Shown: positions 23,346 to 32,585 of the stretch, in pieces
Numbering within the stretch: position 1 is the stretch's first letter
Layout of the letters: the number at the start of each line of letters is the position of its first letter
Assembly (NCBI GenBank): GCA_023247035.1
Contig: JAHFHG010000014.1
Span: 1 to 43,572 of the forward strand
Length of the DNA: 43,572 nt
Origin: Candidatus Omnitrophota bacterium
Lineage (GTDB): Bacteria; Omnitrophota; Omnitrophia; Omnitrophales; Aquincolibacteriaceae
Direction of reading: 5' to 3'
The notes under the pieces: model-generated
Databases searched by the model: none
Told to the model about the DNA's origin: nothing
Seen by the model: the letters and a program-made list of their open reading frames with translations, nothing else
Position numbers and translations under genes: made by a program

Positions 23346-23624
23346 TTAGCGGGACAGCATCAAATCGTGGCCGATGATGAGGGTAAAAATAAGGCTGAAG
23401 GCAAGAGGGGCCAGCGCGACGAGGGTAAGGAGAATCTTTTCGAATTTCAAATGCATATAAAACATCGCCACCAAAGAGGCCTTTACGATGGCAAGCCCGA
23501 CCAGCATCAGCGCGATAGGAAGCCTGGCCAGCGGCAGATTGGCGGTTGCGAGTTCGAGGATCGTGAGGACAAAAAGGCCTAAGAAAATTGCGCCGTAACG
23601 GCGGGAATGGCTTTCTTCGCTCAT
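23346..23624 (-). CDS. Cytochrome c oxidase subunit IV (prokaryotic type)
   Basis: MSEESHSRRYGAIFLGLFVLTILELATANLPLARLPIALMLVGLAIVKASLVAMFYMHLKFE; ATGA overlap with subunit III. Confidence 0.85.
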   Translation of the reverse strand: MSEESHSRRYGAIFLGLFVLTILELATANLPLARLPIALMLVGLAIVKASLVAMFYMHLKFEKILLTLVALAPLAFSLIFTLIIGHDLMLSR

Positions 23625-24211
23625 ATCAGATACACAATCGTAAAAAGGATGATCCAAACCAAATCCACAAAGTGCCAGTAAAGGCCCGCAATTTCAATGC
23701 CCTTGTGTTCCTCTTTCGTGTAAGCCCCGCGCATCGACCGCAAAAAAACAAAAATGAGGCAGATCACGCCGACTAAGACGTGCATTCCGTGGAAACCCGT
23801 GAGCGTGAAAAAACAGGCGCCGAAAATGCTCGAGGAAGGCGTGAAGTGTTTTTCATGAATGAGTTCGTGATATTCGTGGGCCTGAATGCTTAAAAAAAGC
23901 GCGCCGAGAAGCACGGTGAGAAAAAGCCCTACCTGCATTCCTTCCCGGTCTCCCTGCTGGGCAGAGGCAAGCCCTTTGACGAGAGTAGCGCTGGAGCAGA
24001 TTAAAATAAACGTGTTCAAAGCCGTGAGAGGAATATTGAGAACGGCGCTCGGGACCGGCCACTCGGGCGTCACCTGCCGGATCACAATATAGGCCCCGAT
24101 AAGCCCCGTAAAAAACATCACTTCCGAGGCAAGGAAAATCCACATCCCGAATTTCCGGTTCTCGATGCCCAGGTTTTCGTAAGAAGAGGAAGAAGCAGCG
24201 GCGTGGTTCAT
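23621..24211 (-). CDS. Cytochrome c oxidase subunit III
   Basis: KFGMWIFLASEVMFFTGLIGAYIVIR...FFTLTGFHGMHVLVGVICLIFV...EIAGLYWHFVDLVWIILFTIVYLI. Confidence 0.93.
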   Translation of the reverse strand: MNHAAASSSSYENLGIENRKFGMWIFLASEVMFFTGLIGAYIVIRQVTPEWPVPSAVLNIPLTALNTFILICSSATLVKGLASAQQGDREGMQVGLFLTVLLGALFLSIQAHEYHELIHEKHFTPSSSIFGACFFTLTGFHGMHVLVGVICLIFVFLRSMRGAYTKEEHKGIEIAGLYWHFVDLVWIILFTIVYLI

Positions 24212-24327
24212 ATCAATTTTGTATCTTACCGGTCCTTTTTTAAAAGTCAAATTCGTCTTCAAAGCATGAAGGATAAATTTGATCCGCCAAAGTAATTGAG
24301 TGGCGGATCATCGCCGAAGCTTATTCT

Positions 24328-26079
24328 TTACGAGGCGAGAGAGACGTTGGGACTGCGCTTGATCTCACAACTGACGAGGAGTCCGTCCGCCGCCCAGCGC
24401 GAAAACCAGGCGGCAACCGGCAATTCCTCCTCGCCGGATACATCCGCCAAATCCTCGCACACCTCGCCCAAGGTCCGGCCCTGGAGAAGCCCTTCGAGCA
24501 GCTTGTGCTGGGCGGGATTTAAAAGCTCGCACCGGACCTGCGCATCCCGCCTTCCGATCAGAAGATGCTGAGGCGTTTTCTGAAAAACCCATTGGCCTTC
24601 ATGGCTTCCGGGATCCTGTTTCTTTTTCCAAATATCCAGAACAGGCCAGGGAGAGAAAAAAATCGCGGACGAAGGCTGGAAGACCACTTTGGCGTATTCC
24701 CAGTCTTCAAGAGGGATATCCGCTAATTGGGCAGGAACGAAAGGCGGCTTGTCAAAAGCGTGAAAGGCCTCGGCCATCCTCCATTCCAGTTCTGCCAAAT
24801 CCGCCAGAAAAGGGACATCGTCCAGGCCGGGAGCGGTCCGAATGAATTCCGGAAAATGGATCCCGATCCGGCTCAGATTATAATGATGGGAAGGATAAGC
24901 GGCGGCGTAAGCCTCGCCTAACGCGTTAAAACGCTCCGGCCCCAAAATAAATTGCGTGGCCTCGTACACATCGGCCAGGCCTTCCTGAACGCGCGCGACA
25001 TAGCCCCCTGCGTAAACCGACATCCGCTCACGGCCGGCGACTCCCCCTTGCGGATTCAGCAGATCACTTTCTTCGCGAGCTTCGCGAGGGCCGGCCTTGG
25101 AATCGGATAAGGGCCTTACGTAAGCCTTCATTCGATTGAGGATTTCGACCAAGGATTGAGGAGAAGCGTCACGCGGCGGATTCAAACTTTCCCGCGCGCT
25201 CGATGCCGCAACCTCGGGCGGATTCCAATTTTCGAACCGGCTGTAAAAAAATTTCGCGCGCGTGCACTCCTCTTCCAGTTTAGAAAATTCCGGAATGTTT
25301 TCATCCCACTCGACCAGCGTGGGAATCTGCCCCCATTTTTTCAAGGCCTCGCGGTAAAGCTCCCAGACAGGATCAATGACAGGCGCGCTGTGCGTATCGA
25401 AAAGAAAAGATCCCATATCCGTGTGCCCCGCCAGATGAAACTGTCCGACCTTTCCGGCGGGAATGTCCGCCAGATAAACAAGGGGATCAAACCGGTGGTT
25501 GGCCGCATTGACGAAAATATTATTGAGGTCCAGGAGGATGCTGCAGCCGGATCTTTTGGCGATCTCGGAAAGGAATTCCCATTCGGGCATTGCAGAATGC
25601 GCATAAGTCACGTAGGTCGATACATTCTCAATCAAAATTTGCCGGCCCAGAAACTCCTGGACTTGCTGAACGCGCGAAACGACGTGCGCAATCGCTTCTT
25701 CGGTAAAAGGAAGGGGAAGCAAATCGTGGAGATTTTCACCTCCGATGCCGGACCAGCAAAGGTGGTCGGAGACAATCACAGGATCGATCCGGTCGGCCAG
25801 GGCTTTTAAGCGTTTAAGGTAAATTAAATTGAGGGGATCTGTGGATCCTACGGAGAGAGAAACGCCGTGAAGCGCTACGGGGTAGCGGCTGCGGACTTTT
25901 TCCAAAATCTGAATCGGGCGGCCGCCGGTATCCATATAATTCTCACTGATGGCCTCAAACCAGTCCACTTTCGGCCATTGCTCAAGAATATAGGAATAGT
26001 GCTTGGTCCGAAGTCCGACCCCGCAACCCAATTTCGGCTGCCTGGCTTTGCCCGCTGCCGCTGCCCCGTTGACGCTCAT
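24328..26079 (-). CDS. Fused MNIO (DUF692, BufB/HvfB-like) - DUF2063 (BufC/HvfC-like) protein
   Basis: N-terminal DUF692: LGCGVGLRTKHYSYILEQWPKVDWFEAISENYM...LHGVSLSVGSTDPLN...VSDHLCWSG...LIENVSTYV...LLDLNNIFVNAANH...FHLAGHTDMG...VEWDENIP; C-terminal DUF2063: RMSVYAGGYVARVQEGLADVYEATQFILGPERFNALGEAYAAAYPSHHYNLSRIGIHFPEFI. One continuous 583-aa frame. Confidence 0.88.
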   Translation of the reverse strand: MSVNGAAAAGKARQPKLGCGVGLRTKHYSYILEQWPKVDWFEAISENYMDTGGRPIQILEKVRSRYPVALHGVSLSVGSTDPLNLIYLKRLKALADRIDPVIVSDHLCWSGIGGENLHDLLPLPFTEEAIAHVVSRVQQVQEFLGRQILIENVSTYVTYAHSAMPEWEFLSEIAKRSGCSILLDLNNIFVNAANHRFDPLVYLADIPAGKVGQFHLAGHTDMGSFLFDTHSAPVIDPVWELYREALKKWGQIPTLVEWDENIPEFSKLEEECTRAKFFYSRFENWNPPEVAASSARESLNPPRDASPQSLVEILNRMKAYVRPLSDSKAGPREAREESDLLNPQGGVAGRERMSVYAGGYVARVQEGLADVYEATQFILGPERFNALGEAYAAAYPSHHYNLSRIGIHFPEFIRTAPGLDDVPFLADLAELEWRMAEAFHAFDKPPFVPAQLADIPLEDWEYAKVVFQPSSAIFFSPWPVLDIWKKKQDPGSHEGQWVFQKTPQHLLIGRRDAQVRCELLNPAQHKLLEGLLQGRTLGEVCEDLADVSGEEELPVAAWFSRWAADGLLVSCEIKRSPNVSLAS

Positions 26080-26096
26080 TATATTACCTGAATAAA

Positions 26097-26369
26097 TCAG
26101 ACGGCAGGAGCAGGAACAACCTTACCGCCTGCGGCCTCGCACTCTTTCGCTGAGGCAGACTTCATCCAGCCCTCTCCTTTGCAGGCATTCTTTCCTGCGC
26201 AGGCATTGCCTTTTCCGCCGCATTCACCTTTTCCTTTGCAGGCATTGATGCCGCTGCAGTTCACATCGGCATAAACAGTATTCGCTCCCGTCAACGCGCC
26301 GGTCAAGGCAAGCAATCCTGCAACCGAGGCAGCCAGCAGCATTTTCTTTTTTGTATTCTTTCTTTCCAT
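26097..26369 (-). CDS. Bufferin-like (BufA2/HvfA-type) Cys-rich RiPP precursor with signal peptide
   Basis: MERKNTKKKMLLAASVAGLLALTGALTGANTVYA | DVNCSGINACKGKGECGGKGNACAGKNACKGEGWMKSASAKECEAAGGKV; six Cys at 38,44,50,57,63,77; AAAGGAGAA RBS; 17 nt upstream of the MNIO gene. Confidence 0.82.
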   Translation of the reverse strand: MERKNTKKKMLLAASVAGLLALTGALTGANTVYADVNCSGINACKGKGECGGKGNACAGKNACKGEGWMKSASAKECEAAGGKVVPAPAV

Positions 26370-26410
26370 TCGATTCTCCTTTTTTTTGTTTTATTGACTA
26401 CTTCACACCT

Positions 26411-26455
26411 CGCGAAACGGCCTCCGCTTTAAAACTTCAGAAGAGGCCTTCCGCG
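26411..26455 (-). promoter_or_regulatory. Imperfect stem-loop between yceI-like gene and the bufferin-like precursor
   Basis: On the minus strand CGCG-gaa-GGCCTC...GAGGCC-gttt-CGCG (arms 26443-26455 and 26411-26424); no U-tract follows. Confidence 0.4.
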
Positions 26456-26470
26456 TTCCACCACTTTATA

Positions 26471-27055
26471 TCATTCCTTAAGCATCCCCTCGATCTCCAG
26501 ATTTATTTCAACCTCATCGCCGACCAGCGCTCCGCCGGTTTCCAAGGCTTGGTTCCAGGTCAAGCCGAAATCCTTCCGGTTAATCTTCGTCGCCGCGCTA
26601 AATCCGGCCTGGACATTTCCCCAAGGATCCTTGCCGGCGCCGTGGATCTGCAAATCGAATACCACAGGCTTTTCCACGCCGTGAATGGAAAGAAGGCCGT
26701 GAAGTTTGCCTCCCTCCTCGGTAGGGTTTTCTATCTTAGTGCTTTTAAAAGTCAAAGTGGAAAATTTTTCAGCGTCAAAAAAATCGGCCGAGCGGAGATG
26801 TTTGTCGCGCTCTTTGGCATTCGTATTGATGCTTGCCGTCTGGACCGTTGCCGTCACCTTCCACCGCTCCGGCTTTCCGGGTTCATATTCGATCGCGGCT
26901 TCAAATTCCCCGAAATTTCCCCGAACGTAGGAAAAAAGATGCCGGATTTTAAATCCGACACTCGAGTGATCTTTGTCGACGGTATAAGCCGCTCCGTAAG
27001 CGAAACTGTTGGAAAATAAAATTCCCAGCATGAGAATAAAAACCAGCTTTTTCAC
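26471..27055 (-). CDS. YceI-family periplasmic protein
   Basis: Signal peptide; YTVDKDHSSVGFKIRHLFSYVRGNFGEFEAAIEY...SINTNAKERDKHLRSADFFDAEKFSTLTFKS...GLSIHGVEKPVVFDL. Confidence 0.93.
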   Translation of the reverse strand: MKKLVFILMLGILFSNSFAYGAAYTVDKDHSSVGFKIRHLFSYVRGNFGEFEAAIEYEPGKPERWKVTATVQTASINTNAKERDKHLRSADFFDAEKFSTLTFKSTKIENPTEEGGKLHGLLSIHGVEKPVVFDLQIHGAGKDPWGNVQAGFSAATKINRKDFGLTWNQALETGGALVGDEVEINLEIEGMLKE

Positions 27056-27263
27056 AAGAAACCTCCTCAGATTTTGTCCGTAAGCCTTTGAATAGAACCG
27101 GGGGGATTGATTACCCTATTTTTTTGTGGCCGGCAATAAATACAAAACTGTGCTTATTATTAATGAAAATCCGTATTTTTCAAGTTCAAAATAATTTTCC
27201 AGAGGATTCCTGAATTTTTCATTGTCAGTCAAAGAAGGCGGGGCGCGGGACAACTTTTGTATT

Positions 27264-27824
27264 TCAGGGGGAATCCATTTCTAAATCTTTAGCGTCAAAG
27301 TCTTCGCGCGCCAGGGTATCGTGAATTTCTTCAAGGAATCTTTCGCGGAATTCGTTTGCGAATAGAATCCCGATCTGAGTTTTTAGAAGTCTCAAAGAGG
27401 CTAAATCCAAGGGGTGCTCTTTAGCCAGCATTTGGAGCTTCTCCTCTTCCCTAAAAACTTTAAACGCCGGGGATCCTGCGTCCATCATCTCGGGCTGCTT
27501 CGATTTGCCCAGTTGCCGGGCCCGCAATGATTCGTGCAGGAGCTTCCATTCCTGATCCAATTCGTTCTGGTTGAGGGCCGCCTTTTTTACAAATTCCATA
27601 TAGCGGATTTTATCGTTTGTTTTTTCCGCCTCATCCATCCCTTTTGATAAATCCTTGGCCTTGAGCCCCAGCTCGTTAATTTTCTGGTCGTGCATTTCAA
27701 TGACGGGATCGCGCCAGCCGCTTGTTTGATGGGTCCGCCACGACCGGTAAACAAGGCCTGCGGCCAGCAGGACAAAAATAATGACCCCCATCCAGCGCTT
27801 TTTATTCCCTGTCTTTTTTTTCAC
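27264..27824 (-). CDS. Hypothetical membrane-anchored protein
   Basis: Single N-terminal TM (WMGVIIFVLLAAGLVYRSW) followed by a charged helical region. Confidence 0.5.
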   Translation of the reverse strand: MKKKTGNKKRWMGVIIFVLLAAGLVYRSWRTHQTSGWRDPVIEMHDQKINELGLKAKDLSKGMDEAEKTNDKIRYMEFVKKAALNQNELDQEWKLLHESLRARQLGKSKQPEMMDAGSPAFKVFREEEKLQMLAKEHPLDLASLRLLKTQIGILFANEFRERFLEEIHDTLAREDFDAKDLEMDSP

Positions 27825-27940
27825 TTTTGCGGATCTTTCTTTAGACTCGTCATAAGATTGAACGCCCGGAAAAACCTATTCTTTTTTCGGCAAGAGGCGA
27901 GAAAATATCTAGAAAAAAATGGGGGCGTGTCATGTCAACC

Positions 27941-28822
27941 TTAGGAATGGCCTGACATCATGAGAAGTCTGCGGACCCTTTCTTTGACCGGCGGGTGGGT
28001 CGAAAACCAGTTGAAGACGGCCTCCCCTGAAAAATGGTTCACGATATAAAGATGCGCAAAGGCAGGCTGCATATACCCCAGCCTGCTTTCCCCCTGAAAT
28101 CTTCGAAGCAGAGCGGGATCGGAAATTTTTTGCAGCGCGGAAGCAAGGGCTTCGGGATCCTTGGAGATGCGCGCGCCGGATTCATCGGCCATAAATTCGC
28201 GCGTTCTGGAGACGGCCATCTGAATAAGGGTTGCGACTAACGGGGCGAGCACAATCGTCAAAATGAGCGCGAGCGGATTGCTTCCCCTGTCGTTTTCTCG
28301 AGAATCCCGGCGCTGCCCGCCCGTTATTGCCGCCCATTGAAGCATATGAGACAGATACATCATTGCCGAAGCAAGGGCCGCGACAACGGTCGAGACCAGG
28401 ATATCCCGGTTGCGGATATGGGAAATTTCGTGCGCCAAAACGCCGCGCAATTCCCGTCCGTCGAGCATCCGCAGGATCCCTTCGGTTACGGCGACGGCCG
28501 CGTGCTCCGGATTCCTGCCCGTGGCAAAGGCATTCGGAGTCCCTTCCTGGATCACATAAACTTTCGGCATGGGAAGGCCGGACTCCCCCGCCAATTCTTG
28601 AATGATTTCATAAACGCCGGAAGGATGCTGCGGGCCGATCGGCCGGGCGCCGTGCATGGACAAAACAATTTTATCCGAAAACCAGTAGGCGCCCGCATTC
28701 ATCAGGAGCGACATCAAAAAGGCATAGAAGACACCGGCCCGTCCGCCGAACGCGTATCCGATCATAAGAAAAAGCCCGCTCAGCAACACGAGCAAAAAGA
28801 CAGTCTTTAATGAGTTGTTCAT
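27941..28822 (-). CDS. htpX: Membrane zinc metalloprotease HtpX
   Basis: GVLAHEISHIRNRDILVST (HEXXH), REFMADESGARIS, FSTHPPVKERVRRL. Confidence 0.95.
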   Translation of the reverse strand: MNNSLKTVFLLVLLSGLFLMIGYAFGGRAGVFYAFLMSLLMNAGAYWFSDKIVLSMHGARPIGPQHPSGVYEIIQELAGESGLPMPKVYVIQEGTPNAFATGRNPEHAAVAVTEGILRMLDGRELRGVLAHEISHIRNRDILVSTVVAALASAMMYLSHMLQWAAITGGQRRDSRENDRGSNPLALILTIVLAPLVATLIQMAVSRTREFMADESGARISKDPEALASALQKISDPALLRRFQGESRLGYMQPAFAHLYIVNHFSGEAVFNWFSTHPPVKERVRRLLMMSGHS

Positions 28823-29000
28823 TTCGCGCCTCCTTGATAGACAATCCGGATATTTGACTACAGTGCCACAAAAGCCGTTTTATAATCAAGAGATTTCATG
28901 AGCTTTTGATTTTTTGGAATTGATCCGAGAGGCGTTTCAATAGTGAAGGCCGCCCCTGTCCCCTTCCGCTTCGTTCAGAATCATTGAATCTCCACGGATT

Positions 29001-29132
29001 TCACCTTCTCCTTTCATGATCCGTCCACCGCCCGAGCGAGCTTGAAAACAACCCGTCCGTTTCTTCCTGCAGGTCAGCGATCCCTTTCAAAGGATCCCAC
29101 CCTTCTTTGTTGTTTCGACGCATGAGATTCAT
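29001..29132 (-). pseudogene. Possible Hsp20 N-terminal remnant (43 aa)
   Basis: Reverse complement reads MNLMRRNNKEGWDPLKGIADLQEETDGLFSSSLGRWTDHERRR*, resembling '...WDPfre...Lq.e.nrLF...lgrw' starts of small heat-shock proteins; no alpha-crystallin domain follows. Confidence 0.35.
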
Positions 29133-29315
29133 AACCCACTTCCTTAATCCGTAAAAATTTTTTAATTATTCGACGTGTATTTTTTTAGGAATTGTCCCCT
29201 CGGATTTTTTGAAACAAAATTTCATGAAGAAACCTGACTTTCAATCAGTGTGAAGAAAAAGAAGGCGAGCTGAAATAAACTTCCGAGCAGGAAGCGAATT
29301 CTCGGGGCGGAAAGA

Positions 29316-30185
29316 TCATTGCCGGATGCCGGCCGGCATGGGTTTCCATCTCCGGTGCGCCCAAAGCCACTGGTCCGGATAACGTTTGATTTGTTCCTCA
29401 AGCAGCCGGTTGAGCCGCTGCGTCAGCTCGCTTTCACTCGACCCCTCCGCCGGAACAGATTCGTGAATCTCGATCGTGTAAAAACCGGGCGAAGTTCGGA
29501 TGCAATAAGCAGGAACGATCGGGCTCCCAAAGCGCAGCGCCAGCCGGGCAGGGACGGAGGTCGTCGAGGTAGGATGCCCAAAAAAAAATTTCCAGATCCC
29601 TTCGCCGCCCGCCCACTGGTCGATCAGAATGGCGACACCGTGATTTTGTTTCAGCTGCCTGACGGCTTGTTTGATCGAGTCTTTTTTGGGGATCGGATTT
29701 ACCGTCATCATTCTTCTTAAATCATTTATATTCCGGTTCAGATAAGGATTCCGAATATCCTTCACAATGACGGACCATCTTGGCTTCTGTAAATACGGCA
29801 GAAAGGAAAGGTATTCCCAGGATCCCAAATGCGAAATGGCCAGAATAACTCCCCTTCCTTTCGCAAAGGCCTGTTCCAAAAAATGGTAATTCGAAAAGCC
29901 GAAGCAGGAGCGGGCGCGCCGGATCATTCGAGGGACCATAAAAAGCTCCGTGGCAGAAAGCGTCATATTTTGAAAGGAGCGGCGGGCGATTCTTCTTTTC
30001 TCTTTCGCCGGCAAGGAATGGCCGAAAGCTGTGTCCAAATTTTTTAATGCGATTTTACGGCGGAAAATCAAAACAAAATAAAGGAGTCCGCCGGCGCTCC
30101 GGGCCAGCCGCGCGACGAGAGAAAAGGGAAGAAACGACAGGGCCCAAGCCGCCGAACGGATCATGAAACTCAACAGATAATCCAT
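29316..30185 (-). CDS. Second LpxL/HtrB-like acyltransferase
   Basis: LAISHLGSWEYLSFLPYL motif and C-terminal KRYPDQWLWAHRRWKP. Confidence 0.85.
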   Translation of the reverse strand: MDYLLSFMIRSAAWALSFLPFSLVARLARSAGGLLYFVLIFRRKIALKNLDTAFGHSLPAKEKRRIARRSFQNMTLSATELFMVPRMIRRARSCFGFSNYHFLEQAFAKGRGVILAISHLGSWEYLSFLPYLQKPRWSVIVKDIRNPYLNRNINDLRRMMTVNPIPKKDSIKQAVRQLKQNHGVAILIDQWAGGEGIWKFFFGHPTSTTSVPARLALRFGSPIVPAYCIRTSPGFYTIEIHESVPAEGSSESELTQRLNRLLEEQIKRYPDQWLWAHRRWKPMPAGIRQ

Positions 30186-30344
30186 GCTCTACAACCTACG
30201 TTGAAATTAAATGTTCCACATTTTAAAAAACAACAGGTTTTATATGCTGGATATTCGAGGCGCGGTCTGCTTTTCCTTAGGGTAGCGGGATTCTTACGCT
30301 GGCATTTTAAAGAGTTGAAACCTGAAGTTCCTTAGGTCTTTGAG

Positions 30345-30375
30345 GCCGGCGCTCTTTTTAGTCTTTCACGCCGGC
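30345..30375. terminator. Stem-loop just 3' of the RRM gene
   Basis: GCCGGCG (30345-30351) / CGCCGGC (30369-30375), 14 nt past the stop codon at 30389; no clear U-tract. Confidence 0.35.
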
Positions 30376-30388
30376 AACTTCCGTCCTT

Positions 30389-30697
30389 TTAATACTCGGA
30401 TCTTCTTTTTCCGTACGGTTTCCGTCCGCCGGAGTTATCCTCAAAATTTTTCTTCGGAGGCCTGGCTTCCGAGACTGTAATGTTGCGCCCCATCAGCGCG
30501 TTCCCGTTTTCCGCAAGCGCCTTTTCAGCGTTGGCTGAGTTTGACATTTCAACGAAGGCAAAACCTTTCGATTGTCCCGTATATTTATCTTTGACCAGAT
30601 TGACCGAGATGACATCGCCGTATTTCTGGAACAAGGTGTAAAGGTCGGATTCAGCCACACTATAATTCAAATTTCCAACGTACAATTTGGATTGCAT
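30389..30697 (-). CDS. Single-RRM RNA-binding protein
   Basis: RNP2 LYVGNLNY and RNP1 KGFAFVEM; short basic Gly/Arg tail; AGGAGG RBS. Confidence 0.93.
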   Translation of the reverse strand: MQSKLYVGNLNYSVAESDLYTLFQKYGDVISVNLVKDKYTGQSKGFAFVEMSNSANAEKALAENGNALMGRNITVSEARPPKKNFEDNSGGRKPYGKRRSEY

Positions 30698-31400
30698 ATC
30701 AAATTCCTCCTAGGGTTTCTTGCAACGAACGCACTGCAACGGAGCGGAAAAACAGAAGTAAGACAGCCGGGTGAGAGCGTTCTTAAGCCCGTTTAGTCCA
30801 GCTTCCCCATCTTTTCAGAATTTTGAAAGCTTAACATCCTTTAAACGAAGATACAACCAAAAGATATGCCCAACGGCTGAAGTAACGGCGCATAAATCTT
30901 TTGATACGGTTCCACCCGGCCGCGCTGAATCCCGGCGTGACAAAAAGAGACGTGCCGCCGCGGGGATGCGCCGGCTTCGTGCGTACCGCAATAAACAATC
31001 AACTTGGAGCATTAAATCCGAGGAGTTGGGACATGGTTAAAACTCCCCGACCCCTCATCTAACTGTTTTGCGCTTCCCCAAAAATTAACACCTGTCAGAC
31101 GATAAATTGAGATGAGATAAATATTATCAGTCATAATGCCTATTTGATTTTCCCTGGATTTTAAAAAACTGTGCTACTGAACTTTCAGAATCGAATGGAT
31201 ACGCTTTCTCAGAGGGAAAACGTGTGTCCATTAATTTCCGAAACGTCAGTAATTCTGCCGCAAACAGCCTTATCGCCACGGGAAATCAACGGAATCTGAT
31301 CCGGCGCTTGAATAAGGTTTAGATTTGTCCGAGATTCTCCTTGCTTTTAAATTGAAAATTCGCTACTTATATCCTCGAAACTTGAGCGAAGGAATCTGCA

Positions 31401-32438
31401 ATGGAAAAAATGCGCGCGGCGCTTTTTGAAAACCACGGCGGAATCGAAAAACTCGAATACGCCTACACCGAAGTCCCCTATCCGGGCCCTCACGAAGTCC
31501 TCATCAAAGTGAAGGCCTGCGCCTTGAACCACCTCGACCTGTGGACTTTAATGGGAATGCGGGGCGTCAAGATTCCGCTGCCTCATATTTTAGGATGTGA
31601 TATTGCCGGCGAAGTCGTCGAGCGGGGATCCAAAGTCAAAGGCATTCCTCTCAACCGTCCGGTGATTGTGTGCCCGGGAATCTCCTGCGGCAAGTGTGCG
31701 TTCTGCAAAGACGGCTGGGACAGCCTTTGCAGCGATTACAAAATCCTGGGCCTGCAGAGGAACGGCGGCTACGCGGAATATGTGAACGTTCCTGAGCGAA
31801 ATATCATTCCCGTTTCTTCCCAGCTCAGTTATGAAGAATGGGCGGGCGTCCCTCTTGTTTTTCTGACCGCCTGGCATATGCTTGTGACGCGCGCGGCTCT
31901 GAAGAAAAAAGAAAAAATCTTGATTCACGCGGCCGGAAGCGGAATCGGAAGCGCGGCGATTCAACTCGCAAAACTGCTTGGAGCCCACGTCCTTACAACG
32001 GTCGGAAGCGATGAAAAGATAAAACGCGCCAAGTCACTCGGCGCGGACGAAGTCATCAACTACCGGAAAAAAGATTTCTCGATTGAAATTAAAAGGATCA
32101 CGCACGGCCGAGGCGTGGACGTGGTGTTCGAGCATATCGGGCCGGACACCTTCGCCAAAAGCCTCTCGGCGCTGGCTAAAAAAGGCCGCCTCGTGACTTG
32201 CGGAGTGACAAGCGGCTCCGTGGTGAATCTGGATTTGCGATTTCTTTTTGTCCGCCAGATCTCCATCGCGGGCTGTTATATGGGAGGCTTTCGCGAGCTT
32301 AAAAAAGTCGTCCGGCTGATCAAAAAGAAAAAATTAAAACCTGTCCTGGATAAGGTCTATCCCCTGCGTGAAGCCCCAAGCGCCCTCGAACGGATGCGGT
32401 CCCGGATCAATTTTGGAAAAATCATTTTGGTTCCTTGA
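31401..32438 (+). CDS. Zinc-binding alcohol dehydrogenase/quinone oxidoreductase (MDR) family
   Basis: LGCDIAGEVVERGSKV, CGKCAFCKDGWDSLC structural Zn motif, LIHAAGSGIGSAAIQLAKLLGAHVLTT nucleotide-binding motif. Confidence 0.92.
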   Translation: MEKMRAALFENHGGIEKLEYAYTEVPYPGPHEVLIKVKACALNHLDLWTLMGMRGVKIPLPHILGCDIAGEVVERGSKVKGIPLNRPVIVCPGISCGKCAFCKDGWDSLCSDYKILGLQRNGGYAEYVNVPERNIIPVSSQLSYEEWAGVPLVFLTAWHMLVTRAALKKKEKILIHAAGSGIGSAAIQLAKLLGAHVLTTVGSDEKIKRAKSLGADEVINYRKKDFSIEIKRITHGRGVDVVFEHIGPDTFAKSLSALAKKGRLVTCGVTSGSVVNLDLRFLFVRQISIAGCYMGGFRELKKVVRLIKKKKLKPVLDKVYPLREAPSALERMRSRINFGKIILVP

Positions 32439-32501
32439 TCTTCCAATCTCTTTCTCTACATTCTCCGCGAAAGGATCCCTGTTGCGGAACTCAAGTCTAT
32501 C

Positions 32502-32531
32502 GTAAGGGCACAGAGCACGCCGTGCCCTTAC
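32502..32531. repeat. Perfect 10-bp inverted repeat (terminator-like or dispersed repeat)
   Basis: GTAAGGGCAC (32502-32511) ... GTGCCCTTAC (32522-32531). Confidence 0.6.
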
Positions 32532-32585
32532 AGACAGTAACGTAAATATGAAAAAAATAAACTTCTCCAGACTTAGCGATAATCC

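Noticed and set aside
31021-31400. Possible coding remnant on the minus strand (…LIQAPDQIPLISRGDKAVCGRITDVSEINGHTFSL*)
   Set aside because: Only about 45 codons open, no start codon, and I cannot assign a family; could be chance.
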